Shown: positions 7,740-16,900 of the stretch, piece after piece | How the letters are laid out: the number at the start of each line of letters is the position of its first letter | Position numbering within the stretch: position 1 is the first letter of the stretch | NCBI GenBank assembly: GCA_035252155.1 | Contig: DATFDL010000105.1 | Coordinates: 1-25,677, forward strand | Source of the DNA: JAICLL01 sp035252155 | GTDB lineage: Bacteria > Planctomycetota > Planctomycetia > Pirellulales > JAICIG01 | Direction: 5' to 3' | Length of the DNA: 25,677 nt | Program-made: the position numbers and the translations under genes | Notes under the pieces: model-generated | What the model saw: only the letters and a program-made list of their open reading frames with translations | The model's database searches: none | Told to the model about the DNA's origin: nothing

Positions 7740-8480
7740 TTAAAACTCCAATTCCATCTTATCCGTTCCCAGCGTCGTTTGGGGAAAGATCGCTCGGGCT
7801 ACGTCGAGGCCGATGGGATCGACTTCGTTGATCATCGGATTGAGGTGGACCATCACCAACCGGCCGACGCCAGCGACACGAGCTACCTGCGCCACCGGCG
7901 TGGTGTGGCTGTGCCCGGTCAAAAGCGCCTGCTCGCGCAGCTCGTCGGCAAAGTAACACTCGTGTACCAACAGATCGACGCCGCGGATCTGCTCGATATA
8001 GGCCGCGCCGGGATCGGCGGTTGTGTCGGTGATGTAGGCCATCGAACGTCCCGGCCAATCGAGCCGGAAACCCACGGCCCCGCCGGGATGGTCGAGCGGA
8101 AAATGCGTCAGCGTGCCGCCGCCGGCCAGTGCCATCGGACCGCCGAGCGGGCGATAGTCGCACCGCAACTTGACCGGAAACAGCAGCTCATGAAGAAAGT
8201 GCTGTTCGATCGCCGCCAGCTTGGCCGCCTCGGCATGCACCGTCACGCGACGCATGGGCCGCTGGTAAAGCACATCGAACAGACAGCTCAAACCAAACAC
8301 ATGGTCGAGATGAACGTGCGACAGAAAGATGTCCAGCTCATCGGTCGCCAGCCAGTCGCGGACACGAAAAAACGCCGTGCCGGCATCGAGCACCACGCCC
8401 ACTTCGGGCAGCATCAGGCACGCTGTGTGGCGGATCTCGTTGGGATGGTAACCCGTGGTGCCTAACAAGACGAGCCGCAT
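7740..8480 (-). CDS. MBL-fold metallo-hydrolase (RNase Z/AtsA-like)
   Basis: The protein has 246 residues. The frame extends to 8555, but ATG 8478-8480 fits better because AGGAG lies 9 bases upstream and the protein then starts with the first beta strand, MRLVLLGTTGYHPNE. The metal-binding signature SHVHLDH places HxHxDH at residues 55-60. Further candidate ligands are His131 (LDHPGG), Asp152 (YITDTT), and His190/His192 or His212 (TGHSHTT; MVHLNP). This matches the dinuclear-zinc MBL fold of the RNase Z/arylsulfatase-like branch. The flexible arm used by true RNase Z for tRNA is not recognisable, so a small-molecule ester, phosphodiester or lactone substrate is as likely. No signal peptide, so cytoplasmic. 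It is divergent from the LarA-like gene and convergent with the ASPIC-UnbV gene. Confidence 0.85.
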   Translation of the reverse strand: MRLVLLGTTGYHPNEIRHTACLMLPEVGVVLDAGTAFFRVRDWLATDELDIFLSHVHLDHVFGLSCLFDVLYQRPMRRVTVHAEAAKLAAIEQHFLHELLFPVKLRCDYRPLGGPMALAGGGTLTHFPLDHPGGAVGFRLDWPGRSMAYITDTTADPGAAYIEQIRGVDLLVHECYFADELREQALLTGHSHTTPVAQVARVAGVGRLVMVHLNPMINEVDPIGLDVARAIFPQTTLGTDKMELEF

Positions 8481-8629
8481 ACGCGAATGCTCCTGGAAAA
8501 GTCCTTTCTCATTGTGACAACCATAGACGCCCACCGCCAGCCGACGTAAGATCAAAGATTGTTTCCGCCAACTACCCGCCCGCTCAACTCTACCGCGTTT
8601 CGCTTGCAGCCGCTTCGGAGGTCCGCTCG

Positions 8630-9892
8630 ATGCCCGTTTATCCCCAGTTTTTTCGCGTCCGGCAAAAATTCGAGGCCCCGCGCGTGGCCGATATTGCGGC
8701 GACTGTTCAAAGCGAGTTGGCCCGCCTGAAGCTCGAAGGGCGGGTCAAGCCCGGACAAACGGTGGCCATCACGGCCGGCAGCCGGGGGATCGCCAACATC
8801 CACCTCATTATTCAGGCGGCGGTGCGGTTCTTTCAAAAAATGGGGGCCAAGCCGTTCATCGTGCCCGCCATGGGCAGCCACGGCGGCGGCACCGCCGAAG
8901 GGCAACGTGGCATCCTCGAAGGCTACGGCATTACCGAAGAGTTCTGCGGTTGCCCGATCAAGGCGAGCATGGAGACGATCGTCGTCTGCCAGACGGCCGA
9001 GGGTTTTCCAGTGCATTTCGACCGCCATGCTTCAGAGGCCGACCATGTGTTGGTGGTGGGCCGCGTCAAGCCGCACACCGATTTTGTCGGCGACGTGGAA
9101 AGCGGGCTGATGAAGATGATGCTCATCGGCCTGGGTAAGCACGAAGGCGCCAAAATCTATCACCGGGCGATTCTCGACTACAGCTTTCCGCAGATCGTGC
9201 GCAGCGTGGCTCATCGCGTGATGGAGCGGTGCCACATTCTGGCCGGGTTGGCGATCTTGGAAAACAGCTATGACCAAACGGCCAAAATCGCCGCGGTGGC
9301 CGCCGATGAGTTGGAGCAGCGCGAGAGCGAGCTGCTGAAGCAAGCTCGCAAGTGGATGCCGAGGCTCCCCTTCCAGCGGGTCGATATTCTGCTGATCGAC
9401 GAGATGGGCAAGAACATCAGCGGGGCAGGCGTCGATACCAACGTCATTGGTCGCAAGCACCTCTTTCACCGGCCGGGCGACGATGAGTTTCCCAAGGTCA
9501 AGCGGATTGTGGTCCGCGGCCTGACCGAGGAGACGCACGGCAACGCGTCGGGCATCGGGTTGATCGAGTTCTGCACTACGCGGCTCTTGAACCAGATCGA
9601 CCAGCGAATTACGCGCATCAACTGCCTGACCAGCGGCAACGTGGCCGCCTGCATGCTGCCGGTGAATTTCGATACCGACCGCGAGATTATCGACGCGGCC
9701 TTGCCCACCATCGGTCTGACCGAGCCGCCGCATGCGAAGATTCTTTGGATTCACAACACGCTGGAGCTGGCCGAGGTCGAGTGTTCGCAGGCGTATTGGA
9801 ACGAGGCTCGCGAGCGCGACGATCTGGAGGTTTTGTCTGAGCTCCGCGACTTGCCGTTCGATGGGCAGGGGAATCTGCCGCGGCACGTTTAA
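8630..9892 (+). CDS. LarA-like (lactate racemase/DUF2088) family protein
   Basis: The protein has 420 residues; GGAGG (8617-8621) precedes ATG 8630. The N-terminal half has the Rossmann-like DUF2088 layout: GQTVAITAGSRGIANI, then FIVPAMGSHGGGT, then HVLVVGRVKPHTDF and GLMKMMLIGLGKHEGAK. By analogy with LarA, His84 and His149 may be the catalytic pair, and Lys162 or Lys170 the residue holding the pyridinium nickel-pincer cofactor; this assignment is inferred, not aligned. The C-terminal half (VDILLIDEMGKNISGAGVDTNV, TEETHGNASGIGLIEFCTTRL) belongs to the longer LarA-like subgroup seen in planctomycetes, whose substrate is probably not lactate. No larB, larC or larE cofactor genes are in the window. 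It is convergent with the next gene, 16 bases apart. Confidence 0.75.
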   Translation: MPVYPQFFRVRQKFEAPRVADIAATVQSELARLKLEGRVKPGQTVAITAGSRGIANIHLIIQAAVRFFQKMGAKPFIVPAMGSHGGGTAEGQRGILEGYGITEEFCGCPIKASMETIVVCQTAEGFPVHFDRHASEADHVLVVGRVKPHTDFVGDVESGLMKMMLIGLGKHEGAKIYHRAILDYSFPQIVRSVAHRVMERCHILAGLAILENSYDQTAKIAAVAADELEQRESELLKQARKWMPRLPFQRVDILLIDEMGKNISGAGVDTNVIGRKHLFHRPGDDEFPKVKRIVVRGLTEETHGNASGIGLIEFCTTRLLNQIDQRITRINCLTSGNVAACMLPVNFDTDREIIDAALPTIGLTEPPHAKILWIHNTLELAEVECSQAYWNEARERDDLEVLSELRDLPFDGQGNLPRHV

Positions 9893-9908
9893 GCGGTTCT
9901 GGCAACAG

Positions 9909-10496
9909 CTACTCGGGATTGTCGAGCAGCTCTTGCAGCCGCGGCGCCAGCTCGCTCGGTAGACGGCCTAGCCAATCGCGATCGAGCAGTCCGACGTCGA
10001 TCAGATCGTACAAGTGCATTTGGTCCTTGCGTCGAAACGACGTAAGCTTCATCCGGACGAGGGCGTCAAGATTTAGCAGATGAAAGTGTTCGGTTTTTTC
10101 ACTCTCGTCTACATCGGGAGCCGGCTCGAAATACTCGGAGCGGACCTTCTCGCCGGCGAAGACAACACGCACCGCGTCGCGCGCCTTGGCCGTCGGCCCA
10201 TCCAGAAAGAAATCGATGCCAGCGGCATGACGATGCACGAAGCCGGCGCTCTGCGACGCCGCAGCCGCGCGGTGCAGATCGTCGCGGCGCAACAAAAGGT
10301 CGACATCCTGCGTGTTGCGCACGGCGGCTTCGCCGACTCGCGAGACCCAGGCCGCCACGGCATTGCCGCCGACAATGGCATAAGGCACGCCGGAATGGTC
10401 TAAAGCCGCCGCCGCCCGCAGCAACCGGTCGCGCACCTTTTCCACGGCCCGAATCATCCTTTCCCAAGATACCGCCCCGAGTTCCACGTCGGCCAT
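9909..10496 (-). CDS. Nucleotidyltransferase-fold protein
   Basis: The protein has 195 residues, ATG 10494-10496. It shows the Pol-beta-like nucleotidyltransferase signature: YAIVGGNAVAAWV (Gly43-Gly44) followed by TQDVDLLLRRDDL with the metal-binding pair Asp64 and Asp66. The C-terminal NLDALVRMKLTSFRRKDQMHLYDLIDVGLLD is typical of the AbiEii/DUF6036-type group, where a helix with K and RxKD packs on the active site. Such stand-alone proteins can be toxins or antitoxin-like modifiers, tRNA or protein nucleotidylating enzymes, or of unknown role. No small partner gene overlaps it, so a toxin-antitoxin role is not supported here. It has its own candidate extended -10 element in the divergent spacer. 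Confidence 0.75.
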   Translation of the reverse strand: MADVELGAVSWERMIRAVEKVRDRLLRAAAALDHSGVPYAIVGGNAVAAWVSRVGEAAVRNTQDVDLLLRRDDLHRAAAASQSAGFVHRHAAGIDFFLDGPTAKARDAVRVVFAGEKVRSEYFEPAPDVDESEKTEHFHLLNLDALVRMKLTSFRRKDQMHLYDLIDVGLLDRDWLGRLPSELAPRLQELLDNPE

Positions 10497-10533
10497 CAGG
10501 CAGCCTCCCCACGTTGTCCGGCCATTCGAGTCA

Positions 10534-10542
10534 AGTATACCA
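10534..10542 (-). promoter_or_regulatory. Candidate extended -10 element for the nucleotidyltransferase gene
   Basis: On the minus strand TGG TATACT matches the extended -10 pattern TGn-TATAAT with five of six hexamer bases. It stands 38 bases before the ATG at 10496. No good -35 at 17 bases is seen, which an extended -10 can tolerate. Confidence 0.4.
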
Positions 10543-10563
10543 TGTCTAGGAGACTGGTTCCGG

Positions 10564-10592
10564 TTGTCGGCAACAAGGCGGCGGGCTAGAAT
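10564..10592 (+). promoter_or_regulatory. Candidate sigma70-like promoter of the efflux block
   Basis: TTGTCG (10564-10569) and TAGAAT (10587-10592) are separated by exactly 17 bases and lie 40 bases before ATG 10632. The -35 matches 4 of 6 and the -10 matches 5 of 6 consensus bases. It would drive the His-rich secreted protein gene and possibly the following genes. Confidence 0.4.
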
Positions 10593-10631
10593 TGGTTTGG
10601 TGTTCCAGGCGTCTACTTCAGCGCATTACTC

Positions 10632-11147
10632 ATGTTTCGATTGCTGCACCACGGCCTGTGCGTAACGTTGTCGGCGGCATTGCTGTTGACCAATGGCCTG
10701 CCGATGGCCGTGCAGCATGCACACCCGGTCGGAGTCAATCTCAGCCATCACACGCACGACTTGGGCTATGCGCCTGCCGCGAACGTTGATTTGTTCGCTC
10801 GCCAGGACGCTTTGGCCTTGGCGCCGGCGTCGATTACCGAGGTCACCGAGCATATTCATCTACTCTGGCTGGGGATGGAGTTTACTCTGCCGGCCCCCAA
10901 GGGGCATCAGCCGGACACGAGCGTCACGGCCTCGGCCGGCGGCATGCTGGCACGCCTGGCCGATCAAGGGGCTTGCGACGCCGGTTCTAAACTCGTGCCC
11001 ACCCTCTTGGCCGATCTGCCCGTGAGCAGCGAAGCTTGCGATGGCGTTTCTCCGCCGATCGCCGATGCCGATCGGCCCCGGGATTTCTCCTCGCTGCCGC
11101 TGTGTGATGCCGCGCGCCATGCGCGCTCTGGTGTGCAGTTGATCTGA
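10632..11147 (+). CDS. His-rich secreted protein of unknown function, upstream of metal efflux genes
   Basis: The protein has 171 residues. A signal peptide covers about residues 1-28 (LCVTLSAALLLTNGLPMAVQ). Just after the cleavage zone comes a His cluster, HAHPVGVNLSHHTHD (residues 29-43), which could bind soft or transition metals. The remainder is rich in Ala, Leu and Asp with three further Cys (residues about 115-157) and matches no domain I recognise. Its place upstream of an RND metal-efflux adaptor and pump in the same direction suggests a periplasmic metal-binding accessory, by context only. It is not a known CusF: the central WMTF-type motif is absent. Confidence 0.6.
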   Translation: MFRLLHHGLCVTLSAALLLTNGLPMAVQHAHPVGVNLSHHTHDLGYAPAANVDLFARQDALALAPASITEVTEHIHLLWLGMEFTLPAPKGHQPDTSVTASAGGMLARLADQGACDAGSKLVPTLLADLPVSSEACDGVSPPIADADRPRDFSSLPLCDAARHARSGVQLI

Positions 11148-11310
11148 TTCTCTATTGCGACAGTCGTCGTAACTCTGCGGCCTCTCAGCGCAGAAGCTTT
11201 TTTGCCTTGTGAGCGTCCTGCCAGCTATTGCAGGGCAGACGCCTTCGCCGCAACGAATCCTGTGGCACATCGAATGTGCCTATTGCTTGAAAACGATCGA
11301 AACGAACCGC

Positions 11311-11826
11311 ATGAACCGTTGTCTGCTGAGCTTGGTGCTTTCGATTGGCGTGGCGGCGCTGGCCGGCTGCCAGCCGGTGGCGTCGTCGGCGACGAGCGAC
11401 ACCAGCGCAGCGGCAGCCGACGGTGCGGAACAGGCGCCGGCGGCCGAGACCGAGGTGGCCCTGCCCGCCGATTACGCAGCGGCGGTGCAGCGAATTACTG
11501 ATTATCGCGATGCGATTCGCGCGGCAGTGGTCGGCGGCGATCTGGAACAGGCGCATCATCCGCTCGACGAGGCCGACGTGGTGTTGCGGCGGTTGCCCGA
11601 AATCGCCCGCCACAGCGGCATACCGCGCCGCTGGTGGGAGCAAATTGTCGTCGCCAGCGAGGACTTGAACGAATTATGGGGCCAGATCCACGAGGCGATC
11701 GACGCGCATCAAACGCCTGATTATTCGTCGCTGCAAGAAGCCATCGATGACGCCGTGGACCGCATCGCGAGCGTCGAGCGCGAGTATCAAGTTTCGCGGG
11801 GAAAAACAGACGCCGAGAAGCCATGA
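11311..11826 (+). CDS. Putative lipoprotein, translationally coupled to the RND adaptor
   Basis: The protein has 171 residues from ATG 11311. The frame opens at 11209, but the internal start gives a lipoprotein signal peptide MNRCLLSLVLSIGVAALAGCQ with lipobox LAGC, so the mature N-terminus would be a lipidated Cys. A low-complexity Ala/Ser/Glu linker follows, then a mainly helical part (AAAVQRITDYRDAIRAAVVGG, HHPLDEADVVLRRLPEIAR, LQEAIDDAVDRIASVEREYQ). I do not recognise a family, though helical lipoproteins of this size occur beside metal-efflux genes in planctomycetes. The stop overlaps the adaptor start as ATGA (11823-11826), which implies coupled translation and a shared job in the efflux system. 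Confidence 0.7.
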   Translation: MNRCLLSLVLSIGVAALAGCQPVASSATSDTSAAAADGAEQAPAAETEVALPADYAAAVQRITDYRDAIRAAVVGGDLEQAHHPLDEADVVLRRLPEIARHSGIPRRWWEQIVVASEDLNELWGQIHEAIDAHQTPDYSSLQEAIDDAVDRIASVEREYQVSRGKTDAEKP

Positions 11827-13913
11827 AAATCCAAAATCCAAAATCCAAAATCCAAAATCCATTGCCCACCGCCTACGTGCTCGTGCTAGCCCTCTTGTGC
11901 TGCCTGGCTCGTTTCGCGAATGCTCACGACGACCACGAGGCGCTGCCTAGCAAAGGGGCCAGCGTGCAAGGCGCACTGGTGCTGCTCTCGCCGACCTCGG
12001 AGAAGGCCATCGGCCTTACCAAAACTAAGGTCACGCTCGAACCCTGGCGGCAAATGGTGACGGTCAACGCGACCGTCGAAGCCCCCTGTACCCGGCATGG
12101 CTACGCCTCGGCGATGATTTCGGGCAAGATCGAAGAACTTGGCGCCAAGCCGGGCGACCAAGTGAAGCAAGGGCAGCAACTGGGCTGTATCAAGAGCCTG
12201 GAGCTTGGAATGTTGCAAGCCCGACTGTTGCAGGCGGCGGACCAACACGATCTGGCCCTACTGTTTCTCGATCAGCAGGAGAGCCTGGCCCACCAAGGCG
12301 CTTCTGCCAAACAAAAGCTCTTCACGGCCCGCGCCGACTATCGCGAGAAGACGGCCTCTTTACGGCTGGCCAAGGCCAAATTGCTGGCCCTGGGGCTGTC
12401 GAAGGAAGCGATCGACAGGGTCATCGCCACCAGACAGCCGGTTCACTCGTTGCCTATTCTCAGCCCCATCGCCGGCACCCTTTCGATGGCCGATGTCCGC
12501 GTCGGGCAGACGGTCCAGCCCGCCGAACATCTGTTTCATATCATCGACCTGACGAGCGTCATGTTGGTGGGCGAAGTGCTCGAAAGCGACGCTTGGCGAG
12601 TCCACGAACGGCAGCCGGTGCGCGTGGTGCTGGCGTCGTTCGACGATAGCCCGCTGAGCGGCCGGCTCGATCACGTTGGCTTAAAGCTCGACGCCCGGCA
12701 ACGCACGCTGTTGGTGCGGGCCGACTTGGAAAATCCTGATGGACGAATTCGACAAGGCATGTTCGGCCGGATGGAGATCGAGGTTGGCAACGAGCCCGAG
12801 GCGATCGTCTGCCCGGCCGAGGCGGTAATCCACCGGCCGCATGGCGATTTCGTATTTGTCGAGCGCGGTCGCGGCCACGGCAAATATGAGCGTCGCGCGG
12901 TGCGCGTCGCCCAGCGCCGCGGCAACCGGGCGATGGTCGAAGACGGAATCTTTCCCGGTCAGCGCGTCGTGACGGTGGGGGCCTTCGAGTTAGCGGCGTT
13001 GGTCGATCAACTTTCCGAAGGGCAGCCTGAGCCAGCGAAGTCCGGCGCCGCGAAGTCGACAATGGCTGTGGTGAGCGCTAAGTCTCTTTCCAATAGCTCT
13101 GCGAGCAGGATCATTACGCTTGGTCGCATCGAGCTGCCCACCGGCGCCAAGCATTTCGCGACGTCGACCGTCGAGGGTCGGCTGACTAGCATCCTGGTCG
13201 AACGGGGCGACCGAGTAAAAGCCGGCCAGGTGCTGGCCGAGATTGATAGTCTCGAGTTGCGCAACCTGCAACTCGAATTGCTGGCGGCCGAGGCCAAGCT
13301 CGAATTGACCAATCAAACGCTCAAGCGGCTGGAAGACTTGCTCGATCAAAAGCTGCTGACGCAAAAAGAAATCTGGCAGCTCGAATCGGACCAGCGCTCT
13401 CTGACCAGCCAGATCAATTGTCTTGGCGAGCAATTGGCGCTCTTGGGTTTGGAAGCCGCCGAAATCGAGCGGCTGAAAAAGCTCGATCTATCGGCCGAGG
13501 ACGCCGGCGAGCGGTTGACCACGCTCCTGCCGGTGCGCGCTCCGGCCGACGGCTGGGTGACCGACTTCGAACTGGGCATCGGCGAGGTGGTTCAGCCGGC
13601 CGACCAATTATTCGAGTTGCAAGATCCTTCGACCGTGTGGGCGCAGGCCCATGTGTACGAGCACGATGCCGCTCGCGTTCGCGTCGGCCAGCAGGTCAGT
13701 GTCACCGTCGAGGCGGAGCCCGGCTTGGTCGCGCACGGCAAGATTGCCCGAATCAGCCCGGTGGTTTCGGCAACCGGGCGGGTGCTTGCGTTATGGGCCG
13801 AGATCGACAACCGCGACCGGCGGCTGAAAGAGGGTATGTTGGCCCAGATCGAAATCATACTCGATGACGAGTTGCCGGCGGTGGCCCGCTCGGAAGAGAC
13901 GGACGCGCCATGA
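11823..13913 (+). CDS. RND efflux periplasmic adaptor (CzcB/CusB type), two adaptor units fused in tandem
   Basis: The protein has 696 residues, about twice the usual ~350-400. A signal-like segment spans 14-34 (LPTAYVLVLALLCCLARFANA) and a His/Asp-rich mature start, HDDHE, follows. Unit 1 (about 50-395) has both lipoyl-like halves (MISGKIEELGAKPGDQVKQG 98-117; ILSPIAGTLSMADVRVGQTV 212-231), a helical hairpin between them, the beta-barrel (VMLVGEVLESDAW) and a membrane-proximal domain (VCPAEAVIHRPHGDFVFVERG). Residues 400-427 are a Ser/Ala/Lys linker. Unit 2 (about 428-685) repeats the lipoyl halves (VEGRLTSILVERGDRVKAGQ 450-469; VRAPADGWVTDFELGIGEVV 571-590), a long coiled coil (478-560) and a beta-barrel (VWAQAHVYEHDAARVRVGQQ), but lacks the membrane-proximal domain. 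Five AAAATCC repeats encode residues 2-13. It couples the inner-membrane pump to an outer-membrane channel. Confidence 0.85.
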   Translation: MKIQNPKSKIQNPLPTAYVLVLALLCCLARFANAHDDHEALPSKGASVQGALVLLSPTSEKAIGLTKTKVTLEPWRQMVTVNATVEAPCTRHGYASAMISGKIEELGAKPGDQVKQGQQLGCIKSLELGMLQARLLQAADQHDLALLFLDQQESLAHQGASAKQKLFTARADYREKTASLRLAKAKLLALGLSKEAIDRVIATRQPVHSLPILSPIAGTLSMADVRVGQTVQPAEHLFHIIDLTSVMLVGEVLESDAWRVHERQPVRVVLASFDDSPLSGRLDHVGLKLDARQRTLLVRADLENPDGRIRQGMFGRMEIEVGNEPEAIVCPAEAVIHRPHGDFVFVERGRGHGKYERRAVRVAQRRGNRAMVEDGIFPGQRVVTVGAFELAALVDQLSEGQPEPAKSGAAKSTMAVVSAKSLSNSSASRIITLGRIELPTGAKHFATSTVEGRLTSILVERGDRVKAGQVLAEIDSLELRNLQLELLAAEAKLELTNQTLKRLEDLLDQKLLTQKEIWQLESDQRSLTSQINCLGEQLALLGLEAAEIERLKKLDLSAEDAGERLTTLLPVRAPADGWVTDFELGIGEVVQPADQLFELQDPSTVWAQAHVYEHDAARVRVGQQVSVTVEAEPGLVAHGKIARISPVVSATGRVLALWAEIDNRDRRLKEGMLAQIEIILDDELPAVARSEETDAP
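11826..11860. repeat. AAAATCC heptamer tandem repeat inside a signal-peptide region
   Basis: Five perfect copies of AAAATCC in a row (35 bases) begin at the fourth base of the adaptor gene. Because 7 is not a multiple of 3, the array encodes a 7-residue period, KIQNPKS KIQNP. The inverse of the same unit occurs at 23971-24005. Confidence 0.95.
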
Positions 13914-13920
13914 AAGCATT

Positions 13921-13979
13921 GTAGAACGGAAATCATTCCGTTTCTAACGATGATGACAACGGAATAAATTCCGTTCCAC
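13921..13979. repeat. Two REP-like palindromes filling the adaptor-pump spacer
   Basis: Unit 1 starts GTAGAACGGAA at 13921 and closes with TTCCGTTTC at 13944. Unit 2 is inverted: AACGGAAT (13958-13965) pairs perfectly with ATTCCGTT (13968-13975) and ends CCAC, which reads GTGG on the other strand. The two fill most of the 69-base gap before the pump ATG, and no convincing Shine-Dalgarno is left there. A close copy of unit 1 lies at 21783-21806. Confidence 0.8.
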
Positions 13980-13982
13980 GAC

Positions 13983-16900
13983 ATGTTTAACCAGCTCATC
14001 GCACTCTCGCTCAAAAACCGCTCGGCGGTGCTGGTGATCGCGCTGGCGCTGCTACTTTACGGCGGCTTTCAAGCCGCGCAATTACCGATCGACGTCTTCC
14101 CCGATCTGAATCGCCCGACCGTCACCATCATGACCGAGGCGCACGGACTGGCGCCGGAAGAAGTCGAAACGCTCGTCACGTTTCCCATCGAGTCGGTGAT
14201 GACCGGCGCCACCGGCGTCGAACGGGTCCGCTCGGCGTCGGCCATCGGGCTGTCGATCGTGTGGGTCGAGTTCGATTGGAGCACCGATATTTTTACCGAC
14301 CGTCAGATTGTGCTCGAAAAGCTCCAGCTCGCGCGTGACCGGCTGCCGCCGACCGTCACGCCGCTGATGACGCCGATCGCCTCGATCATGGGCGAGATCA
14401 TGATCATCGGCCTCCGTTCCGAAGGCAAAACCAGCCCGATGGAGCTGCGCACGCTGGCCGATTGGACCGTGCGTCCTCGGCTGTTAGCGCTGCACGGGAT
14501 CGCGCAAGTGGCCGTGATGGGCGGCGAATTGAAACAATATCAGGTGCTCACTTCGCCAGCACGCTTGGCCGAATATGGCGTGACGCTCGACGAGTTGACG
14601 CGGGCGGTGCAACAATCGAACGTCGTCACCGGCGGCGGCTTTTTGCTGGCCCGCGATCAAGAGTCGCTCATTCGCATCGTCGGCCGTGCCGATAATCTGG
14701 AAGACTTGCGGCAGACGATCGTCAGCGATCGAGCTCCTGCGCCGGTCACAGTTCGGCAGGTGGCCGACGTCGAGCTTGGCGGACCCGTGGCCCGCGGCAA
14801 TGGCAGCGTGGCAGGGCACCCCGCTGTCATCCTCACGGTCCAAAAACAGCCGCGGGCCGACACGCTGACGCTCGACCACATGATCGAGGAAAAAATTGCG
14901 GAGATGCGGGCCACCTTGCCGGCCGACGTGCAGATCGACACCCAGCTATTCAAGCAATCGACGTTCATCGAGACCGCCATCAGCAATGTCGAAGAAGCCA
15001 TTCGCGACGGCGCCGTCTGGGTCGTGGTGGTGCTGTTCCTCTTTCTTTGGAATGTTCGTACCAGCGTCATCACGCTGGTGGCCATTCCGCTTTCGATCGT
15101 CATCACGGCCCTGGTATTCCGCTGGTTTGGGGTGACCATCAACACCATGACGCTGGGCGGATTGGCCGTGGCCATTGGCGAGCTGGTCGACGACTCGATT
15201 GTCGACATCGAAAACATCTATCGCCGGCTTAAAGAAAACCGCCAGCGACCGACGCCCGAACATCCGCTGCGCGTGATCTACCACGCCTCGGCCGAAGTAC
15301 GCAACAGCATCGTCTATGCCACGCTGATCGTGGTGCTGGTCATTTTGCCGTTGTTCTGGCTGTCGGGCCTCGAAGGTCGGATGTTCGCGCCGCTGGGGCT
15401 TTCGTACCTGGTAACCCTGCTGGCCTCGCTGGTGGTGTCGCTCACGGTCACGCCGGCGCTGTCGGCCTATCTTCTGCCGCAGGCCCGTGTGCTGGCCGCT
15501 CCGCACGATCCGTTTCTCGTGCGCTGGCTGAAAGCCGTCGATCGGCGGCTGCTGCACTTCACGCTCAGGCACGCCTACCTGGTGCTGCTTGTCGTGGCGC
15601 TGCTGGTGGCGGTCAGCGTGGCGTCGATCGCCTGGATGGGCGGCGAGTTTATGCCCGACTTCAACGAGGGAACGCTTACGATCGAAGCCACAGCGCCGCC
15701 CTCGACCAGCCTGGAAGAATCGGACCGCATTGGCACGTTGATCGAAAAGATGCTGCTCGAAGTGCCCGAAGTCACGCGCGTCTCGCGGCGAACGGGCCGA
15801 GCCGAGCTCGACGAGCATGCCGAGAACGTCAATCACTCGGAGTTCGACGTGGGGCTGCGTCCCCCGCGCGTTCCCAAGCCCGGCTGGGGTCATGCGGTGT
15901 TGCGTGCGATTCCGGGGTTGCGGCGGTTCGGCATCGAGCACGTCGGCCGGCCGCGCGAGGAAATCCTCACGGAAATCCGCGACAAGATCACCGAGATGCC
16001 GGGCGTAGCCTTCAACATCGGCCAACCGATCTCGCACCGGCTCGACCACATGATGTCGGGCATCCGCGCCCAGATCGCCGTAAAAATCTTCGGCGCCGAC
16101 CTGGAAGTGCTTCGCGAAAAGGCACACGAGGTCGAGCGGTTAATGGCCCAAGTGCCGGGCGTCACGGATCTCTACATCGAAGCTCAGGTTGAAATTCCGC
16201 AAATCCGCGTGACCGTGAAACGGGCCGAGGCCCTGCGCTATGGCCTGACGCCCGAGGAAATTGCCCATGCGCTGGAGACGGCATTTCAGGGCCGCACGGT
16301 GTCGCAAGTGCTCGAAGGGCAGCGGCTCTTCGACCTGGTTGTGTGGTTCGACCGTTCGGCGCGGCACGACGTCGAAGTGATTCGCAGCACGCCGCTCAGC
16401 ACGCCTTCGGGCGGGCGGGTAGCGCTGGGCACCGTCGCCGACGTGACCGAAACCACCGGGCCAAACACGATCAACCGCGAAAACATCGTGCGGCGGATCG
16501 TGGTGCAGTCGAACGTGGCTGGCCGCGACCTGGCCGGCGTGGTGGGCGACATTCGCCAGGCTGTGGCCAAGCAAGTCGTGCCCACGCTGCCGCCGGGCTA
16601 CTTTATCGAGTACGGCGGGCAATTTCAGGCCCAGCAAGACGCGAACTTACGGCTGGCCGTGCTTTCGGTCTTTTCGGTGGCCGGCATCTTCGGGTTGCTC
16701 GTGAAATGTCTCGGCTCGTGGCGCGGGGCCGTGCAGGTGATGGTCAATATTCCGCTGGCCGCCATCGGCTCAGTGGTGGCGCTGCTGTTGACCAATCGGC
16801 CGCCGGCCGACGTCATCGCTCAAACCGCCTGGTGGGAATTGCCGCGTGTCTGGGTAAGCGCCACCACGCTCTCGCTGGCGCATTGGGTGGGCTTTATTAC

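Noticed and set aside
9909..10496. Toxin-antitoxin module
   Set aside because: The nucleotidyltransferase-fold protein has no adjacent small partner gene; its neighbours are convergent or divergent.
11209..11310. Upstream extension of the lipoprotein frame
   Set aside because: It would bury the lipoprotein signal peptide and LAGC lipobox 34 residues inside the protein.
14946..16127. 393-codon open frame on the minus strand
   Set aside because: It lies wholly inside the RND pump gene on the other strand; the His/Arg/Gln-rich product is typical of a shadow.
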